64,000 bases of DNA from Ciceribacter sichuanensis (GCF_024055605.1 NZ_JAMXLX010000010.1:62001-126000), one strand, 5' to 3'; shown: positions 37,199-45,649, counted from the stretch's first letter. Notes: generated by a model not told the origin, from the letters alone. Numbers and translations are program-made.

Positions 37199-37384
37199 TC
37201 AGGACAGACATGAGCGGCGCGCTCGCGTTTCCTGTCGAACCTTACGTTCCAAGGAGCGCTGTTCGCGTTTGCGCAGTTGAAGTCGTTGACGAAGAGCCTG
37301 AAGCTTTTCCGCATTGGAGCCGGTCTCGGTATCCGGTGGCCGAAAGAGATGATCCGCCGTTTCGCGTGTGATGTTGATGTTCAT
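37199..37384 (-). CDS. Small coiled-coil basic protein
   Basis: 61 residues; the middle (about 24-55) is a charged helix rich in Lys, Arg, Glu and Gln (LQALRQRLQLRKREQRSLER), probably coiled coil. AAAGGA lies six bases before the ATG. Function unknown. Confidence 0.6.
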   Translation of the reverse strand: MNINITRETADHLFRPPDTETGSNAEKLQALRQRLQLRKREQRSLERKVRQETRARRSCLS

Positions 37385-37450
37385 TTTCTATCCTTTTGAA
37401 GAGTGAATGGATCGGCCCGCGCTGGCGCGGGCCGGAGTGACAAAATTCGG

Positions 37451-37591
37451 CTATCTCTTCTTGCCGAACCCTGTCGTCTCGCCACCTGACAGCTTGACTT
37501 GCGATCCAGAGGGAGGAGGAGGCGATGTGACGGTCTTGTCTTTCTTCGGCTTGCGGGCTTCGCGGTTGCTACGTATCTGGCCTTTGGCCAT
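37451..37591 (-). CDS. 46-residue basic protein
   Basis: Short gene with GAGGAGG before the ATG. It starts MAKGQIRSNREARKPKKDK, followed by a proline-rich link and a TTGFGKKR tail. The pattern is that of small, abundant basic proteins in rhizobia, possibly nucleic-acid or ribosome associated. Too short for routine gene calling. Confidence 0.7.
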   Translation of the reverse strand: MAKGQIRSNREARKPKKDKTVTSPPPPSGSQVKLSGGETTGFGKKR

Positions 37592-37711
37592 TATTTCCTC
37601 CTCGGAATATCTCGTGGGATTACAGGTCTGGTCTGCTGTTGAAATCGCGCGCGAATACTGGCGTGCGGAGATGAGTTCTTTGCAGGTTCGTCGGAACGAC
37701 TGGCATACTCG

Positions 37712-37927
37712 TCAGGCGGAAGGCACGGACGTATCAGGATACCCCGTTTTCCGTCTTCGACCGAAATTGGGAAAAGCCACGAAATTCACCGTAGGCAGAT
37801 TGTGCCGGCTATCAGTGCGATTGGCGTCGTCTGGAAGCGAGCGCAAGTCGGCATTCTCGCGGTATCCGAACGTTCCAGCACGAACGAGATTGCGTGCCAG
37901 GCATGCGGGATAAAAGTCGGAAGACAT
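37712..37927 (-). CDS. Possible small protein with duplicated leader
   Basis: 71-residue reading frame whose ribosome site and first three codons (AAAGGAGGACGTxATGTCTT region) repeat those of the membrane peptide at 34764-34880. The rest has no membrane helix or recognised motif. It may be a diverged or frame-altered copy that kept the leader, or a real unrelated gene. Confidence 0.4.
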   Translation of the reverse strand: MSSDFYPACLARNLVRAGTFGYRENADLRSLPDDANRTDSRHNLPTVNFVAFPNFGRRRKTGYPDTSVPSA

Positions 37928-38107
37928 CACGTCCTCCTTTCGTTGGGGCCAGGGTCATTGACCCTGAAGCAGCAGCGCCCTTGAAATGGCTGCCGATTGG
38001 GGAAGTCTGCGCCTGTATCAGCGTTCCGGCAAGCTGTTTCAGGTCTGCCGGGTTTGCAAGGTCGTCGTCGTCACGACCACTCCCTTTCCGGATGGCGCAA
38101 TGGACGG

Positions 38108-38344
38108 TCAGCGTGGGCGGACAACTTTCTTGGGGGCGGGGAGCAATCCCTCACGCTGCATCTTTTTCTTCGCCATCTTACGGTGACGGCGAATGGCCTC
38201 GGCCTCTTCACGGTTACGCCTTTCAGACGGCTTCTCATAATGGCGTCGGGCCCGCATTTCCCGGAAAACGCCTTCGCGCTGCAATTTCTTCTTAAGAACG
38301 CGAAGTGCTTGGTCGATATTGTTGTCTCTGACGATGACCTGCAA
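38108..38344 (-). CDS. rpsU: 30S ribosomal protein S21
   Basis: 78 residues, opening MQVIVRDNNIDQALRVLKKK and a long basic helical tail, the alphaproteobacterial bS21 form. The start is TTG with AAGGAG upstream. S21 sits near the anti-Shine-Dalgarno of 16S rRNA and affects initiation. Rhizobia often carry more than one copy; this one lies next to a cold-shock gene, suggesting a stress-linked paralogue. Confidence 0.92.
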   Translation of the reverse strand: MQVIVRDNNIDQALRVLKKKLQREGVFREMRARRHYEKPSERRNREEAEAIRRHRKMAKKKMQREGLLPAPKKVVRPR

Positions 38345-38370
38345 AATCTCTCCTTATACGACAATTGCCG

Positions 38371-38661
38371 CTATTTTTTTGTTCTGATGATGGATAGATC
38401 GATCCAGGTCGAACCGTGCCTGCCGCGTGATGAATCGCTATTGGGATCAGGCCTGCGTGCGGTCGAAGCCTCAACGTCGATATCGTCTTCGTCGATGCTT
38501 CGATCGAAATTCTCACCCTGAAGACGTACCCTGTAGCGCACCGACCTTTGTGCTTCGGGCAGAAGTGCAATGATCCGCCCGGTACTCTGCGGCTGCACGC
38601 CACCGAGTGCGTTTGGTTTGAGAACGATCGTATCTCCGGGGCGGTAACGGACTTCCGGCAT
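38371..38661 (-). CDS. Hypothetical protein, small beta domain
   Basis: 96 residues. N-terminal YRPGDTIVLKPNALGGVQPQ then VRYRVRLQGENFDRSIDEDDI suggests a KOW/SH3-like barrel; the C-terminal third is polar and charged. CGGAG precedes the ATG. Lies between cspA-type and rpsU genes on the same strand, so an RNA- or translation-related role is possible but unproven. Confidence 0.65.
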   Translation of the reverse strand: MPEVRYRPGDTIVLKPNALGGVQPQSTGRIIALLPEAQRSVRYRVRLQGENFDRSIDEDDIDVEASTARRPDPNSDSSRGRHGSTWIDLSIIRTKK

Positions 38662-38772
38662 AAAAAACTCCGATCGCCATAAAAGACAAAAGGCCGGGCG
38701 TTAACCCGACCTCTCACAGTCACTCAGCTCTGCTGCCAGTACATCCGTGGTCAGCAGGAGCGAATGACAAAT

Positions 38773-38982
38773 TCACGCCGCCTGAAGGTTGTCGGCGGAG
38801 CTTTTTCCGGACCGGCGGTCCTCGACGATGTCGTAGCGGACTTTCTGTCCCTCGACGATCGATCCGAGGCCCGAGCGTTCAACAGCCGAAATGTGCACGA
38901 ATACGTCCGTGTTTCCATTGTCGGGTTGAATGAAGCCGAAACCCTTGGTGGCGTTAAACCACTTCACCATACCAGTGTTCAT
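38773..38982 (-). CDS. Cold-shock protein, CspA family
   Basis: 69-residue single-stranded nucleic-acid-binding beta barrel. RNP1 is KGFGFIQP and RNP2 is DVFVHISAV. AAAGGAG precedes the ATG at 38982. The first of two Csp genes in the window; it leads the leftward group with the 96-residue protein and S21. Confidence 0.95.
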   Translation of the reverse strand: MNTGMVKWFNATKGFGFIQPDNGNTDVFVHISAVERSGLGSIVEGQKVRYDIVEDRRSGKSSADNLQAA

Positions 38983-39170
38983 AACGATCTCCTTTCAAAG
39001 CAATCGTTGTTGTTCCCGCCATACTTTGCGGGATTAGATCGATGTTTTGAGAGGAAATCCGACGGGAGCTAGGCTCTGGACCGACGTCACAAGCAATGGT
39101 CGATATTAGCTATATAAGCTCAATTCCTGATTTTACAAGGATTATCGGCGCCGAGTACGGATTTTGCCAA

Positions 39171-39198
39171 TGATCCATCCGGGACAGTCAAGCGTAAA
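39171..39198 (+). promoter_or_regulatory. RpoE-type (ECF11) promoter
   Basis: TGATCC at 39171, 16-base spacer, CGTAAA at 39193-39198, the same layout as the promoter before the sigma gene at 43854. It lies 33 bases before the secreted-protein start and should drive that gene and the following dehydrogenase. Confidence 0.75.
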
Positions 39199-39230
39199 CA
39201 AGGTGGCAAACAAAAAGCAGGAGGCAAACC

Positions 39231-39617
39231 TTGTCTGTCGCACTGCAAGTTTTATTGGCTGCATTGGTGGTCTTGCAGACTGGAACCGTTCTGGCCGCGG
39301 ATTTGAGCGGTCACGAGATAAAGGCGCTGATCGAGGGCAAGACGGTTCGACTGAACACATCTCTCGGCCTGCAACTTCCGTTGCGCTACCGTCCCAACGG
39401 CGTGGTCGCTGGCAATATTTCCAGTTTTTCGATGGCCAGGATGTTCGCACCGAAGGAAGAGGGCCGTTGGTGGGTGGCTGCAGATCGGCTCTGCCAGAAA
39501 TGGCCCACATGGTATGATGGGCGGACCTTCTGCTTCTCCATTCGCAGCGCCGGCGAAAATCGTATCACCTGGCTGCGCGACGACGGTGCCAAGGGATCGG
39601 CGATCATCAGCGATTGA
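39231..39617 (+). CDS. Small secreted protein in the RpoE regulon
   Basis: 128 residues from TTG 39231 with GGAGG six bases upstream. Signal peptide about 1-22 (ending LAA). The mature part ends with a Trp- and Cys-rich block (GRWWVAADRLCQKW, GRTFCFSIRS) of a kind seen in rhizobial DUF995-like secreted proteins. An RpoE-type promoter lies directly upstream. Function unknown, presumably envelope stress related. Confidence 0.75.
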   Translation: MSVALQVLLAALVVLQTGTVLAADLSGHEIKALIEGKTVRLNTSLGLQLPLRYRPNGVVAGNISSFSMARMFAPKEEGRWWVAADRLCQKWPTWYDGRTFCFSIRSAGENRITWLRDDGAKGSAIISD

Positions 39618-39634
39618 GCCAGGAGGTACCGGAC

Positions 39635-40393
39635 ATGGGCAGCGGTGAAAAGACAGCCTGGATCATTGGTGCCAGCTCCGGGATTGGCAGGGCGCTGGCT
39701 CTTAAGCTCGTGCGGGAGGGCTGGCGCGTCGCCGTGAGTGCGCGCCGTGAGGAGGCGCTTGCCGAGCTTGGTCGAGAGGCGGGTAGTGATGTTGAAATAT
39801 TCCCGCTCGACATCTGCGACCGCGATGCAGTGCGGCGGGTCGCAGCTGGCGTAAGGCAGTCGATGGGGCCGCTTTCCCTCGTCGTACAGGCGGCCGGCAC
39901 CTATTTGCGCGACACTCCCAGCGCCTTCGATGCGGATGCCATGCGGCGCTTGGTCGAGCTCAACCTGATGGGCACTGCCCATTGCCTCGAGGCGGTTATT
40001 CCCATCCTCATCGCAGACGGCGGAGGACGAATTGCGCTTGTCGCATCGGTTTCAGGCTATGCCGGTCTTCCCGGTGGCGGGCTCTACGGAGCGACGAAAT
40101 CGGCATTAATCACAATGGCGGAATCGATCACCCCGGATCTGGCTCGCCATGGCGTCGCCGTCAGCATCGTCAACCCCGGCTTCGTGCGCACGCCACTCAC
40201 CGATCTCAACGACTTCCCGATGCCTTTCATCGTCAGCGCGGAAGATGCAGCGGATCACATCTACAAAGGGCTGCGGAAAGAGCGTTTCGAGATAGCCTTT
40301 CCCTGGCAGATGGTGTTTGGGCTGAAGCTGTTGCGGCTTCTGCCTTATCCGCTTTTCTTTGCCCTGACGCGGCGATTGCTGCGTCAGGACTGA
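39635..40393 (+). CDS. Short-chain dehydrogenase
   Basis: 252-residue SDR: GASSGIGRALALK, catalytic Ser in ASVSGYAG and Y-x-x-x-K in GLYGATKSAL. The ATG at 39635 has AGGAGG eight bases before it. It follows the secreted-protein gene by 17 bases, under the RpoE-type promoter, and is convergent with the lipid-modification operon. SDRs often accompany RpoE-ChrR lipid genes in other alphaproteobacteria. Confidence 0.88.
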   Translation: MGSGEKTAWIIGASSGIGRALALKLVREGWRVAVSARREEALAELGREAGSDVEIFPLDICDRDAVRRVAAGVRQSMGPLSLVVQAAGTYLRDTPSAFDADAMRRLVELNLMGTAHCLEAVIPILIADGGGRIALVASVSGYAGLPGGGLYGATKSALITMAESITPDLARHGVAVSIVNPGFVRTPLTDLNDFPMPFIVSAEDAADHIYKGLRKERFEIAFPWQMVFGLKLLRLLPYPLFFALTRRLLRQD

Positions 40394-40398
40394 GTTTT

Positions 40399-41613
40399 TC
40401 ATCGCTCCAGCGTGAACTGGACCACATCGAGCCTTCCCGTGCGGAAACCGGCGGCGCAATAGTGCAGGTAATAACGCCAGGTGCGATGGAACCGCTCATC
40501 GAAGCCTAGCGAGCGAATATTCGACCAGTTGCCGGAGAAGGCTCTGTCCCAGGCAAGCAGCGTCCGCTCATAGTCGCGACCGAAACGCAGGCGGTCGGTC
40601 ACGGCAAGGCCCGCTTTCGTCGCGGTGGCCTCGAATGCGGTAACGGAGGGGAGCATGCCGCCGGGGAAAATATAGGTCTGGATAAAGTCTGCCCCGCGCC
40701 GGTAAAAGTCGAAACGGTTTTCGTCGATGGTAATCACCTGCACGATAGCCTTGCCGCCATCGACCAGAAGCTCGCGAAGACGGCTGAAATAGACCGGCCA
40801 GTTTTCCTCGCCCACCGCCTCGAACATTTCTATGGATACGATCTTGGTGAAGCGGCCTCTGATGTCGCGATAGTCTTCCAGACGGATGTCGGATCTGTCG
40901 GCAAGGCCTGTCTTCGCCAGCCGCTCGCTTGCGAACTTCGCCTGTTCGCAGGACAGCGTCAGACCTGTCACCCGACACCCGGTGCGACGGATGGCACGTT
41001 CGGCAAATCCGCCCCAGCCACAGCCGATTTCCAGAACATGATCATCGGGACCGATATCGAGCTCATCGATGATCCGGTCGTACTTCGCTTCCTGGGCCTG
41101 ATCGAGCGAGAGATCATCACGATGATAAAGCGCGGAGGAATAGGTCATCGTACCGTCGAGCCAGGCGGCGTAGAACGCGTTGCCGAGATCGTAATGGAAA
41201 GCGATGTTGCGGCGACTGCCAGACCGGGTGTTGCGTCGAAGCGCATGGCGAATACGCGCAATGATCCGGCTCAGCGCCGGGGCGGCAATCACGTCCTTGA
41301 GGCGCTCCTCGTTGAGCAGGGCGAGCTCGAGCAGTGCGGCAACATCCGGGCTTTCCCAGCCTCCGTCCATATAGGCTTCCGCGAAGCCGAGGCTGCCTGA
41401 ACGCAGGAGTTTCCACACAGGACGGGGGGAGTTGAGACGTAGCGTTGCGGCCGGTCCTGCTTCGCGGCCCATAAAGGTCACTTCGTGACCGTCGGGGAAG
41501 ACCAGTGTCAGGCGACCAATTGAAATGCGCCGGGCCCAGCCGCAGATCATGCGTTGCCAGAATGGATGCTCCTGGCGGAAAATGGCGTTCGTTGAGTGGT
41601 CTGCATGGCTCAT
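40399..41613 (-). CDS. cfa: Cyclopropane-fatty-acid-synthase-type methyltransferase
   Basis: 404 residues; S-adenosylmethionine-dependent methyltransferase acting on unsaturated acyl chains of membrane lipids. SAM motif VLEIGCGWGGFAE, the Cfa block FHYDLGNAFYAAWLDGTMTYSSAL, and the bicarbonate-site EMFEAVGEENW region. In Rhodobacter sphaeroides, a Cfa homologue in the RpoE-ChrR regulon makes methylated (furan-precursor) fatty acids rather than cyclopropanes, so that activity is possible here. The ATG at 41613 overlaps the DUF1365 stop. Confidence 0.9.
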   Translation of the reverse strand: MSHADHSTNAIFRQEHPFWQRMICGWARRISIGRLTLVFPDGHEVTFMGREAGPAATLRLNSPRPVWKLLRSGSLGFAEAYMDGGWESPDVAALLELALLNEERLKDVIAAPALSRIIARIRHALRRNTRSGSRRNIAFHYDLGNAFYAAWLDGTMTYSSALYHRDDLSLDQAQEAKYDRIIDELDIGPDDHVLEIGCGWGGFAERAIRRTGCRVTGLTLSCEQAKFASERLAKTGLADRSDIRLEDYRDIRGRFTKIVSIEMFEAVGEENWPVYFSRLRELLVDGGKAIVQVITIDENRFDFYRRGADFIQTYIFPGGMLPSVTAFEATATKAGLAVTDRLRFGRDYERTLLAWDRAFSGNWSNIRSLGFDERFHRTWRYYLHYCAAGFRTGRLDVVQFTLER

Positions 41614-42413
41614 GCCTTTTTTCCCTTCATGGCGCTCCCGGCGATAACGATGGTGGTGGCGAGCGACGAGTCTGCCTTGCGGTGACGATGGACCGGCACG
41701 CCCTTGAACCAGAGAAGCAGCGCCTCCCAATGGATGGCGCCCATGATCTTCAGCGTCATCAGCGGGTAGGTGAAAAGCATCTTTACAAGCATGCGGTCGG
41801 TGAGTGGCCGACGCTTGCCGGCGAAGGAAGCAAAAAGAAGCGGACCATCGCGGTCGGCTTCATCGATGGCGACCAATACAGTCTCGTCTGGAGGCGCAAT
41901 GCGGAACCGGTAACGGCAATCCATCGGCACGAAGGGGGAGACATACATGCCCTTGGCGCATTCATGGCGCACGGCTCCGTTCGCATCCGGTTCAACCGGG
42001 ATGACGTATGCGTGGCGCTCGTGAAAGGTGTTGCAGACCTCGTATACGATCGCCCGAAGCACACCGTTTTCCGCGCGACAGAAATAAACGGTCAGTGGGT
42101 TGAAGACATAGCCGAAAATACGGGGATAACAGAGTATCGATATGCCCATGTCCTTGATCGAGATGCCTGCTTTCTTCACCTCTTCTTCCACCCAGCGCCG
42201 CAGGCCGTCCTTTTCCTGGCGACCGTGGTCGATGTCATGGAAGCTGAACACTGCGGACCGGTTATAGCCAAAGAGCCTCAGGCTGCGAGAAAGGGCCTCG
42301 GCCTCTTCAAGATCGATCAACAGGGAGAAAACGCTGTAATTCAGCCGATGCACCTTCGGGCGGCGCCGATGGTGAAACACATGTCCCGAGAAAATTGCCG
42401 AAACCGGGTTCAT
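41610..42413 (-). CDS. DUF1365 protein
   Basis: 267 residues beginning SAIFSGHVFHHRRRPKVHRL, with the family pattern YNPLTVYFC-like (FNPLTVYFCRAENG) and EVCNTFHERHAYVIP. Regularly found between an FAD oxidoreductase and a Cfa-type enzyme in RpoE-ChrR loci. Its biochemical role is unknown, presumably in lipid modification. Overlaps both neighbours by four bases. Confidence 0.9.
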   Translation of the reverse strand: MNPVSAIFSGHVFHHRRRPKVHRLNYSVFSLLIDLEEAEALSRSLRLFGYNRSAVFSFHDIDHGRQEKDGLRRWVEEEVKKAGISIKDMGISILCYPRIFGYVFNPLTVYFCRAENGVLRAIVYEVCNTFHERHAYVIPVEPDANGAVRHECAKGMYVSPFVPMDCRYRFRIAPPDETVLVAIDEADRDGPLLFASFAGKRRPLTDRMLVKMLFTYPLMTLKIMGAIHWEALLLWFKGVPVHRHRKADSSLATTIVIAGSAMKGKKA

Positions 42414-43768
42414 TCTGCGCCAACCTTCGGGGCGTCGATGAAGATGCGCCCGGATTCATTGGCGACCGTCCACGGTCGCCGCTGGCCACCCAGCTGTTCC
42501 GCGACGGCCAGTCCGGCCTGAAGACCGTCCTCATGGAACCCGCTGCCGAAATGTGCCCCACAGAACCAGGTGCGGCGGCGCCCCTGTAGCCCCCAGATGT
42601 CCTTCTGGGCGGCAATGGCTTGCGCGTCGAAGAGCGGGTGGGTGTAGTGGAAGCGGCCATGAACCTTGCTTTCGTCGATTGCCATGCAGGGATTGAGGGT
42701 CACGAATAGCGGCTGGGCGGCATCGATACCCTGAAGGCGGTTCATCCAGTAGGTGACGCAAAGCGGCGCGTCGCTTTCGTGGCTCTTGCCGGCGACGTAG
42801 TTCCAGCTTGCCCAGGCTCCCTTACGCTTCGGCATCAGACTCGGGTCGGAATGAACGACGGCCAGATTGCCAGTATATCTGAACGCTCCGAGCACGGCGT
42901 TTTCGCGGTCGTCCGCATCGGCCAGCATGGTGAGCGCCCGGTCGGCATGCGTGGCGACAATCACGTCGGCAAAGCGATCGGCTCGACCGTTGGCACAGGT
43001 GACGGTCACCCCGAATGCGTCACGCCGGATTTCGACAACCGGTGAGCCGAAGCGTCGTTCGCCATTGAAATCCTCGAGAATGCGCTGGACATATCTTCGG
43101 CTACCGCCGGTGACTGTTCGCCATGCCGGCCGGCCTTTCAAAAGAAGTAGCCCGTGATTGACGAAAAATCGCACGAAGGCTTCAAGCGGATAGGAGCGTA
43201 TGTCGCCCGCCGTGGTCGACCAAATCGCCGCGCCCATCGGAAGCAGATGGTCCCGGATGAATGCGTCGCCATATTTCTCGCGCTCGAGATAGCCACCCAG
43301 CGTCAGTTGGCTCATCTTGCCGGTTTCGAGCAGGCGGGGCGCTTCCTTGTAGAAACGCATGATGTCGGAAACCATCGACCAGAAGCGTGGCTTCAGCGCA
43401 TTGGTCTTCTGGCTGAGCAGCCCAGCAATGCCCGAACCGGAATATTCGAAACGGCCACCGTCGAGCGAGGCAGAGAACGACATATCCGATGTCTGCGTCT
43501 CAACGCCCAGATGCTCGAACATTGCCACAAGGTTAGGATAATTCCGGTCGTTGAAGACGATAAAGCCGCAGTCGACGGGGATCGGGCCCTTCGGGCCGCG
43601 AACCTCGACGGTGTTTGCATGGCCTCCGGCCCGGTTTTCCTCTTCATAGAGTGTGACATCCATCGAACGAGAAAGGAGCCATGCCGCGGAAAGGCCGGAA
43701 ATGCCGGCTCCGATCACGGCCACCTTGCGTTTTGCCGCGTCTTGCCTGCGTCCAGTCAACGTGTCCAT
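42410..43768 (-). CDS. FAD-dependent amine-oxidase-like oxidoreductase
   Basis: 452 residues: dinucleotide motif VIGAGISGLSAAWLL (about 18-32), the second FAD contact EEENRAGGHANTVEV, and a C-terminal substrate domain ending LQAGLAVAEQLGG. The family includes desaturase-like proteins of the singlet-oxygen regulon. First gene of the leftward operon, with an RpoE-type promoter 34 bases upstream. It probably acts on acyl chains with the Cfa-type enzyme. Confidence 0.9.
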   Translation of the reverse strand: MDTLTGRRQDAAKRKVAVIGAGISGLSAAWLLSRSMDVTLYEEENRAGGHANTVEVRGPKGPIPVDCGFIVFNDRNYPNLVAMFEHLGVETQTSDMSFSASLDGGRFEYSGSGIAGLLSQKTNALKPRFWSMVSDIMRFYKEAPRLLETGKMSQLTLGGYLEREKYGDAFIRDHLLPMGAAIWSTTAGDIRSYPLEAFVRFFVNHGLLLLKGRPAWRTVTGGSRRYVQRILEDFNGERRFGSPVVEIRRDAFGVTVTCANGRADRFADVIVATHADRALTMLADADDRENAVLGAFRYTGNLAVVHSDPSLMPKRKGAWASWNYVAGKSHESDAPLCVTYWMNRLQGIDAAQPLFVTLNPCMAIDESKVHGRFHYTHPLFDAQAIAAQKDIWGLQGRRRTWFCGAHFGSGFHEDGLQAGLAVAEQLGGQRRPWTVANESGRIFIDAPKVGAE

Positions 43769-43801
43769 GTAACCGCTCCCGCCAATTGCACCGTCAAAGG
43801 C

Positions 43802-43829
43802 TCTACGACGGGAGGTTCCGGTTGGATCG
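43802..43829 (-). promoter_or_regulatory. RpoE-type promoter, leftward
   Basis: Read on the minus strand: CGATCC, 16-base spacer, CGTAGA, one mismatch each from the sigma-gene promoter. It lies 34-61 bases before the FAD oxidoreductase start. Confidence 0.65.
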
Positions 43830-43853
43830 GTTCAAGATGATTTTTCGGCGCGA

Positions 43854-43880
43854 TGATCCAAGGTTTCGTTGGCTGCGTAA
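43854..43880 (+). promoter_or_regulatory. RpoE-type autoregulatory promoter
   Basis: TGATCC at 43854-43859, 16 bases, then CGTAAT (or TGATCC-N18-TAA), the consensus described for RpoE of Rhodobacter sphaeroides. It stands before the sigma gene and shows that a nominal ATG at 43853 cannot be its start. Confidence 0.8.
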
Positions 43881-43972
43881 TGGCAGGCATGACATTAAGC
43901 GTTTCACACTTCGTCGGCCGATGCCACAATGAGGCGACGCAATCCGTGTTAACCGCGCAGTCCGCGCGGCGC

Positions 43973-44566
43973 ATGAGTGGCGTTGCGCGTGTAAGGATTT
44001 CTGAAGCGGTGATCGATGAAACCCCGGAAGAATGGGCTCGACTTTTGGACGCCGTCGCGTCTCGAGGCGATGTTGCGGCGTTCGAGATTCTATTCCGGCA
44101 TTTTGGCCCCAGGGTGAAAACCTACATGCTTCGCCAGACGAAAAATCTGCATATGGCAGAAGAGTTGATGCAGGAGACGATGGTTACTGTTTGGAGGAAG
44201 GCCGCGCTTTACGATCCTGCGCGCGGCAATGTTTCCGCGTGGATCTTTACCATCGCCCGCAATCTCTTCATTTCCGCCTGCCGCAAACAGAACCGGCCGG
44301 AATTCGACCCGAATGATCCGGCTTTCGTACCGGCTACAACCGAGCCGGCCGATGTCGGGCTGGCAAGCCGTCAGGATGCGGAAACGCTTCATGCGGCTCT
44401 GCTCGACCTGCCGTCCGAACAGCGGGAGTTGGTGCAGCGCTCCTTTTTCGGGGATGTACCGCACAGCACTTTGGCACAGGAGTTTGGCCTGCCTCTTGGC
44501 ACGGTCAAATCCCGTATCCGCATGGCAATAGCCAAGCTGCGCAAGAGCATGGAGGATCGGCGATGA
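43973..44566 (+). CDS. rpoE: ECF sigma factor, RpoE/ChrR-partner group (ECF11)
   Basis: 197 residues from ATG 43973; longer readings overlap the promoter. Sigma region 2 (DVAAFEILFRHFGPRVKTYM...LMQETMVTVW) recognises the -10, region 4 (LPSEQRELVQRSFFGDVPHS...GTVKSRIRMAI) the -35. The ATGA overlap with the anti-sigma gene is typical. In Rhodobacter this sigma directs the singlet-oxygen response. The ribosome site is weak. Confidence 0.92.
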   Translation: MSGVARVRISEAVIDETPEEWARLLDAVASRGDVAAFEILFRHFGPRVKTYMLRQTKNLHMAEELMQETMVTVWRKAALYDPARGNVSAWIFTIARNLFISACRKQNRPEFDPNDPAFVPATTEPADVGLASRQDAETLHAALLDLPSEQRELVQRSFFGDVPHSTLAQEFGLPLGTVKSRIRMAIAKLRKSMEDRR

Positions 44567-45234
44567 ACGTTCGTCACCATGTAAGCGACGCCCTTCTATC
44601 GGCCTATGCGACCGGTGATCTGGCGGAGGGCTGGAGCCTTGCCGTCGCCACCCATCTGGCACTTTGTCCTGCTTGCCGGAGCCGGCTTCGCGGATTTGAG
44701 ATGATTGCGGGAGACCTGCTCGAGGCCCTGCCTGAAGCGTCTGATGATATGAGCACATCCTGGACAGAACTTACCCAGAGGCTTGCCGTGCAGGTGGATG
44801 CCATCGCTCCCGTGGCGCTGAAACCTGCTCCTGCGTCGGTTCCTGATGTGCCGGTGCTGCCTGAGCCCTTGCGCTCTTATGTCGGGGCCGATGCACCCGC
44901 ATTGAAATGGAAACCGCTCGGCCGCGGTGCCTATCAGGTGCCGATCCCAACCGGCGACGGCGTGACGAGCGTTCGCCTGTTGCGTATTCCCGCCGGCCGA
45001 CCGGTGCCTGAACACAGTCACGGCGGCCGTGAGTTGACACTCGTGTTGGCCGGGAACTTTTCCGATGATCAGGGACGATTCAGCCGCGGCGATATAGAGG
45101 AAGCCGATGAAGAGCTGCAACATCAACCGATTGCCGGCGCGGGAGAAGATTGCATCTGTCTGGCCGTAACGGATGCGCCCCTGCGGTTCAAAAGCCGTTT
45201 CCTACGGTTGATACAGCCTGTTCTCGGGATTTGA
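44563..45234 (+). CDS. chrR: Anti-sigma factor ChrR
   Basis: 223 residues. The N-terminal zinc anti-sigma domain (about 1-80) has His5-His6, HLALCPAC and the sigma-binding helices. The C-terminal cupin (about 130-215) has metal ligands in PEHSHGGRELTLVLAG. ChrR holds RpoE inactive until singlet oxygen or peroxide triggers its breakdown. Translationally coupled to the sigma gene. Confidence 0.93.
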   Translation: MNVRHHVSDALLSAYATGDLAEGWSLAVATHLALCPACRSRLRGFEMIAGDLLEALPEASDDMSTSWTELTQRLAVQVDAIAPVALKPAPASVPDVPVLPEPLRSYVGADAPALKWKPLGRGAYQVPIPTGDGVTSVRLLRIPAGRPVPEHSHGGRELTLVLAGNFSDDQGRFSRGDIEEADEELQHQPIAGAGEDCICLAVTDAPLRFKSRFLRLIQPVLGI

Positions 45235-45244
45235 GGGACTTGCA

Positions 45245-45649
45245 ATGCCGACACCCTTGATCGCCTATCTGTCTGCAGCTGTCGTGTTCTTCGGCCTTGA
45301 TTACATCTGGCTGAGTCGTGTCGCTATCGGTTTCTATCGATCTGAAATCGGTGATTTGCTGCGCGACAAACCCAACATGGCGGCGGCCGCAGCGTTCTAC
45401 CTGTTCTACATCGGCGGCATCGTCTATTTCGCAGTCATTCCCGGCCTTCAGAAGGAGAGCCTCGCGGTCACATGTTTCAATGGCGCGCTTCTCGGGCTTG
45501 TCGCCTATGGAACCTACGACGCCACCAATCTCGCTACGCTGAAGAACTGGACCCTCAACGTAAGTGTCGTGGATGTTCTGTGGGGTGCGATCCTGACGGC
45601 GATCGCCGCTTCCTCCGGCTACCTCGTCTCCTCCTATTTCAAGGGTTGA
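45245..45649 (+). CDS. DUF2177 membrane protein
   Basis: 134 residues, four membrane segments (about 5-25, 48-65, 75-95, 110-130). FFGLDYIWLS and GTYDATNLATLKNW are the family signatures. Begins ten bases after chrR, so it belongs to the sigma operon. Frequently part of RpoE-ChrR lipid loci; function unknown. Confidence 0.88.
   Translation: MPTPLIAYLSAAVVFFGLDYIWLSRVAIGFYRSEIGDLLRDKPNMAAAAAFYLFYIGGIVYFAVIPGLQKESLAVTCFNGALLGLVAYGTYDATNLATLKNWTLNVSVVDVLWGAILTAIAASSGYLVSSYFKG

Noticed and set aside
37407..37913. 168-codon rightward reading frame
   Set aside because: It overlaps the 46-residue basic gene and the leader-repeat frame on the other strand, both with strong ribosome sites, and shows no domain.
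43853..43972. Extended N-terminus of the sigma factor from ATG 43853
   Set aside because: This stretch contains the RpoE-type promoter itself, so it cannot be translated from that transcript; homologues begin near 43973.
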